From Neckera pumila (Eukaryota; Streptophyta; Bryopsida; Hypnales; Neckeraceae), in assembly GCA_963969595.1 (NCBI GenBank), contig OZ018411.1, positions 9,798,501 through 9,862,500 of the forward strand: a DNA stretch of 64,000 nt. The letters run 5' to 3'. The notes below the pieces were generated by a model. That model was not told where the DNA came from, made no database searches, and was given only the letters and a program-made list of their open reading frames with translations. The translations under genes were made by a program, and so were the position numbers. This document shows, piece after piece, positions 1-12,342 of this stretch. Each line of letters opens with the position of its first letter. The stretch's first letter is position 1.

Positions 1-168
1 TTTTTAACTATGTAGTCAAAAGTTACAAAAATTGTTGGGCCTTAAAGCTACTCCTTGGACACATGTTGTATAAAATTTTCCAAAAAAATAAATTAAAACT
101 CCATCCATAGTGGGCTACCTAAAGTTGCTATGTTGCCAAAAAATGCAGCTTGGTCCTTTAGGGGTTAA
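1..168. mobile_element. TTAA-flanked element, one end (cut by window edge)
   Basis: This stretch closely matches the outer arm at 63346-63511 and the end at 16730-16888. It shares the phrases GTTGGGCCTTAAAGCTA and GGTCCTTTAGGGGTTAA, and it finishes in the typical GGGGTTAA terminus. The rest of the element lies outside the window. It is non-coding as far as can be seen. Confidence 0.7.
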
Positions 169-747
169 ATGTGTACCTTTTATACAATTCACCATTGCAT
201 ATATTTCATTCATCATTCAATAAATTTCTATTGTACATTTCAATATATGCTTTTTTATAAACAAAATTTTACAAAGATTTTAGTAATTTTTTTTTGAAAT
301 TTTATTGAAATTTTTTTTCTACATTTTATCTAATATATAAAAATTCTAATAAAATTCTAATGATGAATGCGTAGCACAGCAAGCGCCAACTGCTAGTACC
401 TCTTTAATATCACATCCTTTGGTCTTCTTGCAAATACTCCGATTAAAGAACCAATTGTCGGTGAATTTTGAGCCACCGGTATTCATCTTGACTGTGGAAT
501 TGAAGGATGACAGAGGGTGTAGAAATCACTGTTCAGGGTAACTGGACAAGAATTATGTAAGGTATCTTCATATAAAACAGCCACTTGTTAGAGATCCAAC
601 ACTTTGAAAGACAAACAAGAAAGAGTTTACTGCAAGTTGTTAGCAAATGGAAGCAAGGATTGGTTTGAGAAATTTTTGTAGACCGTATGAATAAACTATG
701 AATTTTTCAGAGTTAAGATCAAGGAACATCAACTATCAGCAATAGAC
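169..747. other. Spacer, no gene seen
   Basis: AT-rich spacer with homopolymer runs near 280-350. No open frame, RNA gene or terminal-repeat element was recognised. Confidence 0.5.
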
Positions 748-1130
748 TAAGGTAGAAGCACTAGTTGTCAACCACGCCCAGTACCCAACTTGTAGGGTGT
801 GCAATTTCCAACTTTAGGTTGGAAATGCGTTTGAGTGTTATTTTTCTGTCCTGTTCAAGGTTGGGACTAATATGGTTATGACACATGTCCCAAAGTAGTG
901 AGCATCCTTGACGATCGGAATTGGAAGACTCTAGACTTTGTCAACTAGTGAAATGCACTTTTTGGCTCCCAAAATTCACTATAATTTCAATTTTGGGAAT
1001 TAAATTTTGAAAATTTAGCAATCTCCATATTTCCTATCTTCCTACATGGGAAAAACTTCCACCCTCTCATACTGCTCACAATCTGCTCCAGAACTCCTTA
1101 AATGATCGACTACTGGGTGCTTCTACCTTA
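748..1130. mobile_element. MITE, AAGGTAGAAGC family, uninterrupted copy
   Basis: A 383-bp element with imperfect terminal inverted repeats: TAAGGTAGAAGCACTAG on the left, and a right end whose reverse complement is TAAGGTAGAAGCACCCAG. TA flanks both ends, which fits a TA target-site duplication. Other copies lie at 8706-9394 (inverted, interrupted), 11940-12342, about 7830-8224 and 18042-18469. They share the internal phrases AAGGTTGGGACTAATA and TTTTGGCTCCCAAAATTCA. There is no coding capacity, so it is non-autonomous. TA flanks suggest a Tc1/mariner-type source, but this is not proved. Confidence 0.8.
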
Positions 1131-2072
1131 TCCTAAAACAAACGTCTTTGACATACGAAATGTTTAGCTCATTGACTGTCTAAAAAACACTTCTCATTCA
1201 AGGGCATCTAAAAAGATGCTCCTACCATATTTTGGTCATTGTTGTGATGGTTCTGTTCCAATGTTTTGCCGTCATCTCTTTCTCCAGACGAAAACTAAAA
1301 GAGAACGGTAAATTGAGAGCAACTGAGAAACAAGTTTGTTATAACGCTGCCAGCAGCGTGACCTATTAAAATGAATTCTTCACTGGAGTACGTACATCCC
1401 AAGAGAAAACAGAGTCCTAGAAGATATATACCACGGTTGGCCACAACTAGCAGACAGCATAAATCATGATAAAGAATATACTGATTATATAGCACAACTT
1501 TCCTGCCCCAGCTGTGGTTGCAAAGACATAAAATTAAGGGTACGAGCATCGTCCCTTCCTAATCGATACATCCGCCATATTTAATTATTACGCAAATAGT
1601 TGCACACCTCTGTCGGGACACAGCCTACACTTGTTCATATGTTACTCAGGCTGCAACTAGCGTTGACGTCCCTCTGTTAGCCATGTCCCGCTGTTGTGTG
1701 TCGAGGAGTTACTGAGATCAACTGTACAACACGAAATAGCTTCAAGGAAGACCCTTCCCTGGTGGTGACTCTAGAAGCAAATAGTTCGTCCAATTCTTGA
1801 ACCCTTCAAACATGTACATAAAACCTCTGGCTAGCATCATCTAAAGATTGGTGTTGCATTGTCTGCTGGATCCTGCGTTATGTAATGTCGACGCTCGGTA
1901 TCCTCGATATCGACATCAGCAGCTGCAAGCAAGCATTCAAGGATAACACCAGTGAATTAGTAAGATTGAAATGATACCAGATTCAATTATAGATTGAAAA
2001 TAATTACGGCCACGCACTTCTGTGACATATATAGGTATATCACTAAATTGCATATTGCAAAGCACCAAAATT
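1131..2072. other. Spacer downstream of MLO, no gene seen
   Basis: The base composition is somewhat more balanced than the surrounding repeats. The two short minus-strand frames here (near 1295-1549 and 1937-2158) have no recognisable similarity or exon signals. Confidence 0.4.
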
Positions 2073-2145
2073 TTGTTGGACACTGACACTTGGTTTAGTG
2101 CTTGTTGGACACTGACACGCACTAAACCAAGTGTCAGTGTCCAAC
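2073..2145. repeat. Perfect 27-bp inverted repeat (hairpin)
   Basis: The arms at 2075-2101 and 2119-2145 are perfect reverse complements over 27 bases. The 17-base loop is a third, direct copy of the first part of the left arm (TTGTTGGACACTGACAC). A transcript from either strand could fold into a tight stem. The hairpin lies about 160 bases past the MLO stop codon. It could be a tiny foldback insertion or a small-RNA hairpin; the sequence alone cannot decide. Confidence 0.75.
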
Positions 2146-2301
2146 AAGCAATACTCAATCTAGATCATAGTAGATCTTGCAAAACCAAAGTTCTTTAGGG
2201 CTTGTGCATGAATGAATACAATACTTTAAGGATCGAACTTTAAGCAAAGGATACTTTAAGTAAAGGATTTCTTTCAATGAACTCTCCAAAGGTGACACAA
2301 G

Positions 2302-5300
2302 TCAGGTACAAATTATGAATAAGAATGGCTTACATGAATCATGAGGATATTCGTTTCGCAGTGGTCGTGAGTCGGAGAACTTTTGCGCATCACCTACTTG
2401 TTGGTCCGGGAGGTTCCTCATCTCCATGGCGTGCCCGCCCTCAAGCTCGCCACCATGATCACTGTGCCTGTGCTTGTGAAGCCTTTCTTTGGCTTGCTGA
2501 CCCCACCCAATGATCGCATTCGCCGTTTTCTCTCGGAAGATGGCTTTCTTGTAGTGACTGCCCATCTACAACCAAAACACACGGGAGGTCAGCATTGGAG
2601 TTAAATCTATAGAGTGTGGCACATTCATTGAAATGATATATACTTTTCAAAGCGCCCAATTAAGTTGTGCATTTTAGGTGTAAAAAAAATGGCACTGGTG
2701 AAAGATATGAAATTTCAGACGAGAGTCTGACAAAGTGCCAGTTTCTTGAAATTTCGCCATTTAACGAATGAGTAGAGCTGCAAGGATTTGTACCTGAGTG
2801 ACCAGGGCATAGAGTGGAAGTATGCTGTAGCTGCACAAAATCTGGACTAACGTTCCCAGCACCAAGCGGGTGACGATTGGCCAAGCTTTTCCCATAATAC
2901 ACGAGTCAAATCCGAATGAGGTCTGCAAGAGCAAGGAATTGAAGATCACTAGAAGAAACTCCCTATGAGCTCATGTAAAATAGTTCCTTATTGTACAACC
3001 TAGCTATGGGGAATTTTGGTTTTACACCATGACAGATACCAAAACTCCCTGGTTAGCAGCCTCTGAAGTTCATGACTGGTGTCAAAAGTTCATTCAGAGT
3101 TAGATGACTGAATGAACTTTCGGCACATAGATGGTGAACTACTTGAGAATTGAAAGGAATACATGAACCAAAATGTGCAAAGATTTTTAATGGAAGTCCT
3201 ATTCTTCAAAAGAGAAAGTGACTTCGTACTTACTACAAAGTTTTGAAAGATTTTGAAAGTGTACTACTTTCCAGTTTCTGGTTGTTAAAGGATTGCTTAC
3301 CAGGATCCAGAGGAAGAAGGCAAGCTCGAAGGCGTTCTGGAAAAAGATGAAGTGGATGATGGAGAGCAGTACTTGGGGCCTGTTGAACCAGAACAACGAA
3401 TCACGAACCTTGACAATGCCAACACCAATAACACCTTGCGATTGTGCTGTCTCCAGCGACAGTTGTTGGATGATGTGCTGAAGCTTTGTTCCCACTATGA
3501 GAATCAGCTGCATTCACAGAAGCGCATGTCACCCCGCTTGTCCTGAGAATCAACTACTCTCAAACCCTAAACCCTCAAACCCTAAGAAAAGCTCTCTAAT
3601 TTGACCTCTTGGAATCCCAATTTTTTCACTAGACGATATTTTGAATGTGTGTCAAGTGTGATAGTCTACGTGTAGTAGAGTCAATGGTATTGTGGCCAGT
3701 GTGCAGCATATTCTAGAACGTCGCTGTAGAAAGGGTCATCTTGAAGACATTTGAGTATATAGGTCTAAGTGATTATAACTGAAACTCCACAGCTACTCTT
3801 TGGACTAAAAGGCCGCTTTAAAATTATGGCTTAGACAAGAAACTGAAAAATTGTGAGTATCTTCATTGGCCGTGTGTAGAAATGGTGCAGCTTGTCAAAT
3901 TTCTGATTTTCTTGGATTGTTCCAAAGTATGTAGCAGTCCTAAATGAAATTTCAAAGAGTCTGAAGAAGGTTATCCTAAATTGTACTTCTGAATCAAGAA
4001 TTTCCAAGAGTACTAGGTACTCTTAGGCACATCATAAGACTCACATTGAACACACGTCATGGTACACTCCACTCTCTAATTGCACTGCCTTGGAGGGACG
4101 TATTGACTCCTCACATGAGATCACAACTTGACATGATGAAGTTGTCAAGTTATGTGGATATACTTGCACACAACATGAAAGATTTTTAGGGTGTGTACTA
4201 GGAATGTGCAATTAGAGAGGGATGAGGACATAACCTCTCGAAACCTTGACACTGGTCAACTTAACATTCTGTTTAGGCTACTTACAATCATGGGCACATA
4301 CGCAATCCAGAAATATGTATGCCAGCCTGCAGCACATAAAACACGACAACATTGTCATCTTCCCTACTTGCGGCAAATCTAAGCTTACAGAATCAATCAC
4401 ACGAAAATACGATTTAACCAAGTGGTTAGAAGGAATTGAAAATTCACCGTGGACATTGAGAAGTAGAAAAATGATCACGAACGCCCACAACGGAGTACTG
4501 TAGGACAGCCAAGTCCGGAATCCATCAGATTTGAGTTCAGAGCATGGAATCAAATAAAATAAAATAAAATAAAATAAAATACATTGCCAATGCTTTCAAG
4601 ATTAGGGTTACAAATTTAGGGCTACAAGTTTTAGAGTAGATCCAAGCTGAGTACCTGATTCCGATCACGGTTTTGAAATCATCTTCCAAGGATCGCTTAA
4701 TGTACGAGTGGAAATCAAACTTGTTTGTCAAATTGTGAGTCTGCAGAAACGCCCAGCAGAGGGCGAAAAAGCTTAGGTTAGTAGTTTGAACAGTGCTCAC
4801 AATGAGAAATGCAGAGGAGATGACAGAAATAGAGGCTGAAAACGCTTCCAGGGTTCGGAGTAAAACTACAATATAAAAATACTTTAAGCTTTCCAGAATA
4901 GTCCAGCACTACATTCAATTTCCTCCCCAGGCTAAAACACTAAAAGAGGGTTAAATTTTAGCATTCCTTCAACTTGCACGCACCTGCCAGGTGCTCTGAA
5001 ATGGAGCTAAAACATTCCTAGCCACGATTCCCCCGAGTGGATTAAGAAATTGTTTTTACTTACAACGATGAAGCCCAGACGGAGCGTCAAATACTCCGAT
5101 CTCACGATAGCATTGCCGAATTGCCGGAAAAAGCTCACCTGCACCAGTGCACAGACATGAGATGAATAGTTGAGAAAGTATACGTCAGGCTAAAGTATTA
5201 CGTAGTATTACAAATCTAGAATGGCAGAACAGCTCACTAATTTCAAGTAGCAGAAATCAGAAGAGACGGGTACATACAATCCAGCTGAGTATGCTTGCAT

Positions 5301-7560
5301 GTGACAGGGGATGCTGGCCAGTAGAAGCTACATAGGTCTTAGTTCGTTTCAGCTTGAAAGCATTCCGCAAAGCTGCAAAAACATGCCCAATAAACCACCC
5401 TCAAAATCGTAAACACTTCTCTAAATTGGCATCTGAACTTCTGATCTGGACCAATCTAAGTTTTTAGCTGTATGTGCGCTTGAATACCACAATTATGAGC
5501 TCAATCTGAAACACGCCAATGTCCATGAGGCCTCAATCATCATAGTGTACCCAGCTCTACATTCAATTTAAAGACCGAAACTTGACACTGGTTGGTTCGC
5601 TTGACAGATGTATGACTGTTACCTCAACTGCTAGAGATAGGGCCATTTGCAATATTTTTTTCATCAATTTTTGCAATGGTTAATTTTGCAAAAAAAGTAA
5701 GTTAAAGGAACTTTGAAAGGGTTCATAACTCATTGCAAGACTGCTGTACGTTGCAACATCAAAAAACCATTGCAAAAGTATAGAAGTTGTACAAGTTTGC
5801 TACAAAGTTAACCTATTGCAAATACAAGCTTTAATTTGCAGTGTTGAAGTAAACAAAGTTCTGAGCTAAGTAAGCATCATAAAATCATGGCCAGTTTAAA
5901 CTAACGAACCCTAAATGAGCTGGTCAATGGACACACCTGCGACACTGTCGTAATTCTCAGCTCGAGTCTCTTCTTCCCATTGCCTCCACCCCTGCATCTT
6001 CCAGAACCCGAGGAACACAGTGACGATGCTGTAGCTCACATGGACGCACGTCAAGACGAAGATGAAGATGTGGAGCTGGTGAAGCCCTTGCAAAGAAATG
6101 ATGTGCACTTGATCCTGCACCACCGCACCACGGTAATCCCACATCAACGGAACTGCATGATCTCGAAGCTCTTGCAATTGTGCAAACTTCAAACTGTAAC
6201 GAATATGGACTCTGAGGGAGCCAAAGGACTGGAGAATTATAGGTATGTTGTCACGATGTTAAGAGTGGGTGTTACTGAGGATCTTGGATATAAATTTGAG
6301 GACATCTTGGACTAAACGCATTTTGCAAACAACACTTCTAGCGTCAAGCACAAGCATACCTTTGAAAGACCAATGGCCTAAACCTAAGAAGTGCTTAACA
6401 AACTTTACTAATTCCTATATACTGAATGCCACCTGCTCAAGTTGATTACCTATGTGAAAAATGTTCGTAGTGAACACATTCTATGATATGACGTAAATAG
6501 ACCTAGGTTGTAAGCTTACTGTACAACAGTAGCTCCGTTCCCTGAAAGTGATACACTGTGAAGAAATCACTGAGTGTCTCATTTACGACTAGGTGACGAC
6601 TCACGAAAACACCCTCGCTTCGACAGACAGCTCTCACAATTTAAAACTCTACACAGTGTGTACACTGGAACCACGGAATCAGCATATGCGTCGTAATTAA
6701 TATACTCCACGCGTGTTCAAACTCGGCATGTTCCTGGCCGCATGCTTACCGCTGGACAGTCCTTCGCAGCTGGAGCTAGGCGCCGCATATGAGACGGGTC
6801 CAGTAGCTTGCGATGGCCCAAGTTGACAAGCTCCCCGACTTGTTCCACAGCCGCAGTGAGGAGCTTCCTGCGATACGTCTTCTCATAGTCGTAGTTCCCA
6901 TACTCGCGTGCAAGCGGATCATGGACGCAGGGCAACATGAACTTCTCCCACTTCTTCGGCATGCACATGTTGATGATCTTGCCTTGGAACACCACCACGA
7001 GCAGCGACATGAAACCCATCAGCATCAGCTCCTCTTTCAGCTTCTCCAATGCCTCGAACAGCGGCTTCTGCTTCTTCTCCTTCAGTTTCTGTCAACCAAA
7101 TTATGGATCAGAGGGATCCAGGTCAATATCCAGCTCAATCTCACGTACTTGGAACCTAATCATGTGCACACTGTGGAGCTAGCTTGCTGTCATACTGTAT
7201 GTTAGTAACATTGACATTCTGGTTAAGGGTTGTCAACTAGGAAATGGAGTGGTTTGAAATAGCACGTCCTCAGCTGAAACCTCGTATTCTGTCCCTGTAC
7301 TTAGTGAAAGCTTTGAGGCTCCAGCTAGTTGGGGAACTACGTACAAAGACTTCTGAATGCTTGCGATTAGTGATTTTCAGCACTTGGAAGTAGTATTGCA
7401 TCTTGGCACAACTGAAATTCATTGAGAGCTAGAATGTGAGGTTGAATCTTACATGGCCGACCCAGTGGATGAGGCGCTCTGCAATGACGGAGATGACGAT
7501 GACTACTGTGCACACCACTGCCACCGCCCATGTCGGCGTCTGCTCTAGGGTGTACGCCAT
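2302..7560 (-). CDS. MLO: MLO-like seven-transmembrane protein, 11 exons
   Basis: Exons, read on the minus strand, are 7560-7453, 7088-6750, 6114-5937, 5372-5278, 5138-5064, 4740-4655, 4497-4448, 4326-4286, 3507-3301, 2922-2794 and 2565-2302. All have GT-AG borders and the phases join without a stop, giving 523 codons, a usual MLO length. Family blocks appear in order: TLEQTPTWAVAVV at the N-terminus, EGLHQ-type GLHQLHIFIFVL near residue 160, FFRQF near 243, IKRSLEDDF in exon 6, PLWAFVIIFLLLNV in exon 7, GWHTYFW in exon 8, FQNAFELAFF at the end of exon 9, and LCSYSILPLYALVTQMGS across exons 10-11. The four family cysteines are C78, C90, C147 and C401. W457 in GWGQQAKERLHKHR marks the C-terminal calmodulin-binding helix. 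MLO proteins sit in the plasma membrane with the N-terminus outside. They act in calcium-linked signalling, including powdery mildew susceptibility, reproduction and root touch responses. The C-terminal tail after the calmodulin site is short (about 55 residues). The subclade is not assigned. Confidence 0.96.
4552..4580. repeat. AAAAT microsatellite in MLO intron
   Basis: About six AAAAT units lie in the intron between MLO exons 6 and 7. The tract is probably a variable marker and has no evident function. Confidence 0.8.
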
Positions 7561-7829
7561 CGATCGATATCTTTCGAGTCTAATGCCACCAGTCTAGCTC
7601 ACTATTGTTAATTCTGCAGCTGATCTTCAATTGGTTTCTCCGTTGTTGCAACTCTCGCTCCACTTCGAAGCCATGACCGAGAACGTGAGCAATCTTGTCA
7701 ATATGTTCGTAAAAACGTTTGTACAGACACAAACAGTCGCGAGCTAGATCTAAGCGAGAGGACGTTGGAACTTGGAAGCAAGTGGCTGGCGAGCTGGTTG
7801 AGAGATGGAGTGTAACTGGGACAGCCTTG

Positions 7830-8224
7830 TGCAAGTCCAACCTTTATGGTGCAGCTTTTTCCAACCAAGGCTGGAACAGGTTTTCAACCAAGGTTTGGAA
7901 TGCCTGATTTTTTCTCCTTTGCAAGGTTGGGACTATAAAGTCATAACCCATGTCTTGATGTAATGAGCAAAAAAGTAAGAAGTAGTGAGTGGGAAAGCAG
8001 TTATGGAATGATCGGAATTGGAAGACTCTATATATTGGTATGGATTGAGGCCATAGGTTGGCTTCCATAATTCATAGTAATTTGAATTTAAGAAAAAAAA
8101 TCACGAAAAATTGGCAATTCCCATCATTTCTATCTTTCGACAGGGCGATAAATTTGCATTGCCTTCTAATACTCCATAACATGCATGGAATCGCTTGAGT
8201 GGTTGACTATGGGTGGTTCTACAA
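7830..8224. mobile_element. Diverged MITE of the AAGGTAGAAGC family, in MLO upstream region
   Basis: This stretch matches the 383-bp family internally: AAGGTTGGGACTATA, ATGATCGGAATTGGAAGACTC, and a right end reading TGGTTGACTATGGGTGG. The left end is degraded, so that border is approximate. It begins about 270 bases upstream of the MLO start codon, so it lies within or next to the promoter. Confidence 0.6.
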
Positions 8225-8705
8225 CACCACAAAAATGACAAGGCTTCACTACCTCAAGACATGTGTACTAATCTATAGAGAATGTACTCCAATTGAAAAG
8301 GACATATGGGAGCACTTTCAAGGCCACATCTTAGACATAGGAATCATAATTATCAATAAGTCAATGTAAAGTCTTTGTCTCAAGTTGCATGTTACAAGAA
8401 ATTCATATTGCATTTCTAGTGAATCCCACTTTTCCCTGAGTATGTGTACTATCAAATATGTGTCCAAAATAATTGTAAATAGTAAAGTTCTTACAGATGT
8501 CAGATTTTAAAGTTTAGTGGGAAAAGTGGGACTCACACAAAATGAACACCGAGAACACAATATGAGTTTCTTGTGTGTGCATCACAGCACACATGGATGA
8601 ATGGATCGATGCCGCTTCAAATCCAGAGTTATTTACTGCAATTGATTTAATTTACAAAGATTGGCAATGATCAAGAGTATCTGGATTGTAAAACTACAAT
8701 AGAGT
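8225..8705. other. Spacer, no gene seen
   Basis: AT-rich sequence without a supported feature. Confidence 0.4.
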
Positions 8706-9394
8706 TAAGGTAGAAGCACCAGTAGTCGATCATTTAAGGAGTTCTGGGGCAAATTGTGAGCAGTATGAGGGGGTGGAAATTTTTCCCGTGTAAGAAGATG
8801 GGAAATATGGAGATTGCAAACTTTTCAGAATCTAATTCCCAAAATTGAAATTATAGTGAATTTTGGGAGCCAAAAAGTGCATTTCACTACACTAAAAATG
8901 ATATTTAGTGTAGTATGACATTTAGTGTTTTACCCCCCTAGCAACCACAACACTAAATCTGAATTGTAGCGGATTTAGTGTTGTGTTGGACTTCAATGCG
9001 CCGCCTACGCCTACGCTTCCTTTGCAAGTTCATTTTTTTAACGTGTTCTAACACTAAATGTAAACCTTTTCAGATTTCAGATTTACCATAGAGCATATTT
9101 AGTGTTAGAAATTAGATTTAGTGTTACTTACTTATGATATTTAGTGTCAAGGTTCGTAATTAGTGTTGCCAATACTAAATATCATTTTTAGTGTAGTTGA
9201 CAAAGTCTAAAGTCTTCCAATTTCGATCGTCAAGGATGCTCACTACTTTGGGACATGTGTCATAACCATATTAGTTCCAACCTTGAAAAGGATAGAAAAA
9301 CAACATTCAAACGCGATTTCCAACCTAAGGTTGGAAATAGCGCACCCTATAAGTTGGGTACTGGGCGTGGTCAACAATTGGTGCTTCTACCTTA
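8706..9394. mobile_element. MITE, AAGGTAGAAGC family, interrupted inverted copy
   Basis: An inverted copy of the 748-1130 element, with TAAGGTAGAAGCACCAGTAG at the left end and GTGCTTCTACCTTA at the right. A second element at 8890-9193 splits it. Removing that insert and one TA copy leaves 383 bases, exactly the length of the uninterrupted copy. TA flanks both outer ends. Confidence 0.85.
8890..9193. mobile_element. 304-bp CACTAAAAATG element nested in a MITE
   Basis: Ends are CACTAAAAATGATATTTAGT and its near-exact inverse. TA (8888-8889 and 9194-9195) flanks it as a target duplication, proved by the empty site TTTCACTAGTTGAC in the copy at 748-1130. The interior is full of TTTAGTGTT motifs in both orientations and carries no frame. 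The CACTA-looking ends suggest the CACTA superfamily, but that group normally makes 3-bp duplications, so the assignment is open. Confidence 0.85.
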
Positions 9395-9489
9395 CAATGC
9401 CAACAGGTGCACACGATATTACCCCTTCAGATGGCTGCTGAGCTCCCCTTTTATAAAAAGACCGTTTCGGTACATACGTACAGTTTGGA

Positions 9490-10591
9490 TACCATAGGTG
9501 TAGGGCAACTTCGCCTAAAAATAATTTAGAAAAATAATGGCAAAATATTTTGGAAATTATGTTGAACATTTGGTGAAAAATAATAAAATTAAATGAAAGA
9601 AACGGTGAAATATTTAGAAAGTACATGAGCAAAAAACTAAATAAATTTAGACTTCAAAGTGAACACAAAGTCCTTGTGCCATTTACCATCAAGAAACTTT
9701 TTGATGACAATGTGAAGGTATTACCTCAATTACCTCAAATGACATTCTATGAGAATAAAGGGCGGAGAAGTTATTTTTATAATGAAATCCGTTGTCTATT
9801 ATGAATCCTCAAAGGGTATGGGACAATTTGGAGATGAGAGTTTGACTACTCATTGTCAAAACGCAGGAATTGTGTTCAATGTAGAACTTTAGTCCTCATT
9901 TAGGCATAGTAGAATACTCTTTTTCAAAAAACTTTGAACTAATAAAAGTTGATAAATCAAGCCAAATTTGATCTCCAAAAATCCGTTTGTAATTTTGAGC
10001 CTCCAATTAAAAGTCATTGGCAAAATTCAGAGGGAATGTTTTAATTGTCAAATAAAATGTCCTTTCCAACCCCTTCATGAATTTTGTCATAACTTTTGAT
10101 TGGAGGTTCAAAATCTCAAACGGATTTTTGGAGATCAAAGTTAGCTTGATTTAAAAACTTTTATTAGTTCAAAGTTTTTTGAAAAATAATATTTTATTAT
10201 GCCTAAATCAAGTCTAAAATTCTATTTTGAACACAATGCCTACTTTTCACTTGACTATGAGTAGTTGAGCTCTTACTAATCCTAATTTACATATCCCACA
10301 TGGGTTGTTCTACCTCTTACCATCCTAAATGTACAAAGAGCTTGCGTGCTCACTCCCTTACACACTTTGAGTGGCTTTAAAAGTTGTACAAGAGATTTAT
10401 GTATGAGGGCAAGAATTGTATTAGGGTAGAAAACCTAGGTTAAAGGTTGGATGAAAGGCGAAACTACAAATATTCAATTCTCCAAAAAGTTGAATTTCTA
10501 AAAATTCCTTTTTGAGATGATGAACATTAAATTTTCAAATTAATTAATTAATCGCCTTGGCAGTGGGCGAAGCTGCCCTACACCTACGGTA
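9490..10591. mobile_element. TA-flanked element with CCATAGGTGTAGGGC ends
   Basis: The left end TACCATAGGTGTAGGGCAAC and the right end, whose reverse complement is TACCGTAGGTGTAGGGCAGC, form terminal inverted repeats of about 25 bases. TA at each edge is a plausible target duplication. Most of the interior is a large foldback (about 9790-10330), so this is probably a nested pair. It carries no coding frame. Confidence 0.65.
9790..10330. mobile_element. Large foldback element, copy 1
   Basis: Two long inverted arms (about 9790-10035 and 10060-10330) face each other across a short centre. Paired phrases include TTTAGGCATAGTAGAA, AACTTTGAACTAATAAAAG, ATCTCCAAAAATCCGTTTG and GCCTCCAATTAAAAGT. 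Related copies are at about 45010-45960 and 61880-62440. Arm edges are approximate. There is no protein-coding content, and a transcript would form a long double-stranded RNA. Confidence 0.75.
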
Positions 10592-11939
10592 TATAAGATG
10601 ATGATGAGATTGGTGCGCAATAACGCGACCGTCAAAGTTTCAAGAAATTAGCATTTTCTCGATCACTCCTCTGGAACTTCAAATATATACAGTATCCTTC
10701 CTAGTTTTGCAAGTTGTATGTACCTGAATGTGTTTTTTTTTTCTTTTTTTCCAAAGAATGGTGACCATCGTATGAAAAACACAAAGAAATGAAACAAACA
10801 AACTAGATCAATCCAGTTCAAGAGGCCGCATTAACCTAGGTGGTAGATTGAGAGAAAGATGCCACTGGGGCTTGTGAAAACTACCAGAGCAAAAAAACTC
10901 GTTTTTGCACCAAGTATCCTGGAATTCCTGTCTAATGAGAAGTTGTTTGTCTTCACTGCAACAATAGTGAATGTACATTTTAATACCCGCCACTTTCACA
11001 AACTTGACCATCTAAACTTACAATGCAACCTTGGATTACAAATACAGATCATCGTATGTACGTTACTGAATGTCAAGTACAACTATGCTCCATCCTTCTA
11101 CAGTAACTGTAACATTGATATATTATAGAAAGTCGAGAAATTAGTGTGGGGCAACCTAATTTCCCTATTTAGTGTAGTTTCCATATTGACATCCTTTGAT
11201 TTACAATCTTCGATTCCAACTTGAAGCCTACAATGAAGTCCCTTCATTTATCCCTCACACACAAAAAAAATCCAACTACATTGATTGGTCTTATTAGTGA
11301 GGGAGGGAATTAGCATCACCTTGGAAACATGTATCACCTCAAAATAATATTGTATTTGTATTTGTAAAAACCTGCTCTATTTCATAATAGTATGGCTTTA
11401 GTAAATTAGTGTCACAAGCACTATTATGACAAATCAGTATATGGTATATGGCTCTAGTATTCAATTGCATAGATTTTCTCCGTTTCCCCGTTCCAATTGC
11501 TAACTAAAATCATCTAGAAAACCTCTTGATGAGCTAGTCTGCTCTAAAAGCGACCCGCTTCTTCAAATCAATGCTATAAAATGGTACAAAATAGATATGA
11601 GGTGGTCTTTAAATGGATCACTTTAGTCACTGTTGATTGAATCGATAAAAAAAAGTGTTCTTCTCTGCAAGAGCCAATCATTGACCTTGATTTCTTCAAA
11701 TCACTTTAGAAGTTATAAATGGACACATTTTAGGAGACCTAGGGTCACAAGTAGGTACCTACAACAAAATTCTTAGGAAATTCATAACTAATTCAAAAAT
11801 GCTTCAAAAAACATGAACCCACTTGTTTTACATTTGGCATCCATTTTTCTTTCTCTGAAAAATGGGAGAAAATTATTTCTATACATGCAGACCTACAAAA
11901 AAGGCAGACCAGCCTTTAAATGGTTGCTTTTAGAGTATA
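10592..11939. other. Spacer, no gene seen
   Basis: AT-rich. Short frames near 10808-11128 overlap on both strands and show no recognisable protein. A phrase near 11140-11165 (GTGTGGGGCAACCTAATTTC) recurs near 58140-58165, so part of it is dispersed repeat. Confidence 0.4.
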
Positions 11940-12342
11940 TTAAGGTAGAATCACCTATTCCCAACCAGGAATCAATTCCCGACCTAGAGGTGCCCCTATT
12001 TGTAATCACAACTTAAAACATGTTTTTAACTCTTTTTTAAGGTTGGGACCAATAAGACCATGACATATGTCCTAAAGTATGCAAAAAGTAGCAAGAAAAA
12101 AAAAGTATGAAGCTAGTTTTTGAGTGATCAAAATTAGAACACTCTAGGGTTTGGCTTTGCATTTGGAACACTTTTTGGCTCCCAAAATTCACAGTAATTC
12201 CAACTTTGGGAACAAAATTACGGAAATTTTCCGTCCCAATATTTCTTATCTTCCTACATGGGGAAAAATTTCCATCACTCATTTCTCTCACCATGTCCTC
12301 CCAAACTGCTTAAATGATCGGATCCACATGGGTACAGTTACC
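11940..12342. mobile_element. MITE, AAGGTAGAAGC family, copy
   Basis: Begins TTAAGGTAGAATCACC and ends near GGTACAGTTACCTTA. The middle shares AAGGTTGGGACCAATAAG, TTTTTGGCTCCCAAAATTCAC and CTTAAATGATCGGAT with the family. Non-coding. Confidence 0.75.

Noticed and set aside
5980..6315. 111-codon plus-strand frame
   Set aside because: It lies antisense to MLO exon 3 and shows no family motif; it is a by-product of the real exon.
9001..9030. CDS start inside the nested 304-bp element
   Set aside because: The short GC-richer patch has no sustained frame; it is just the element centre.
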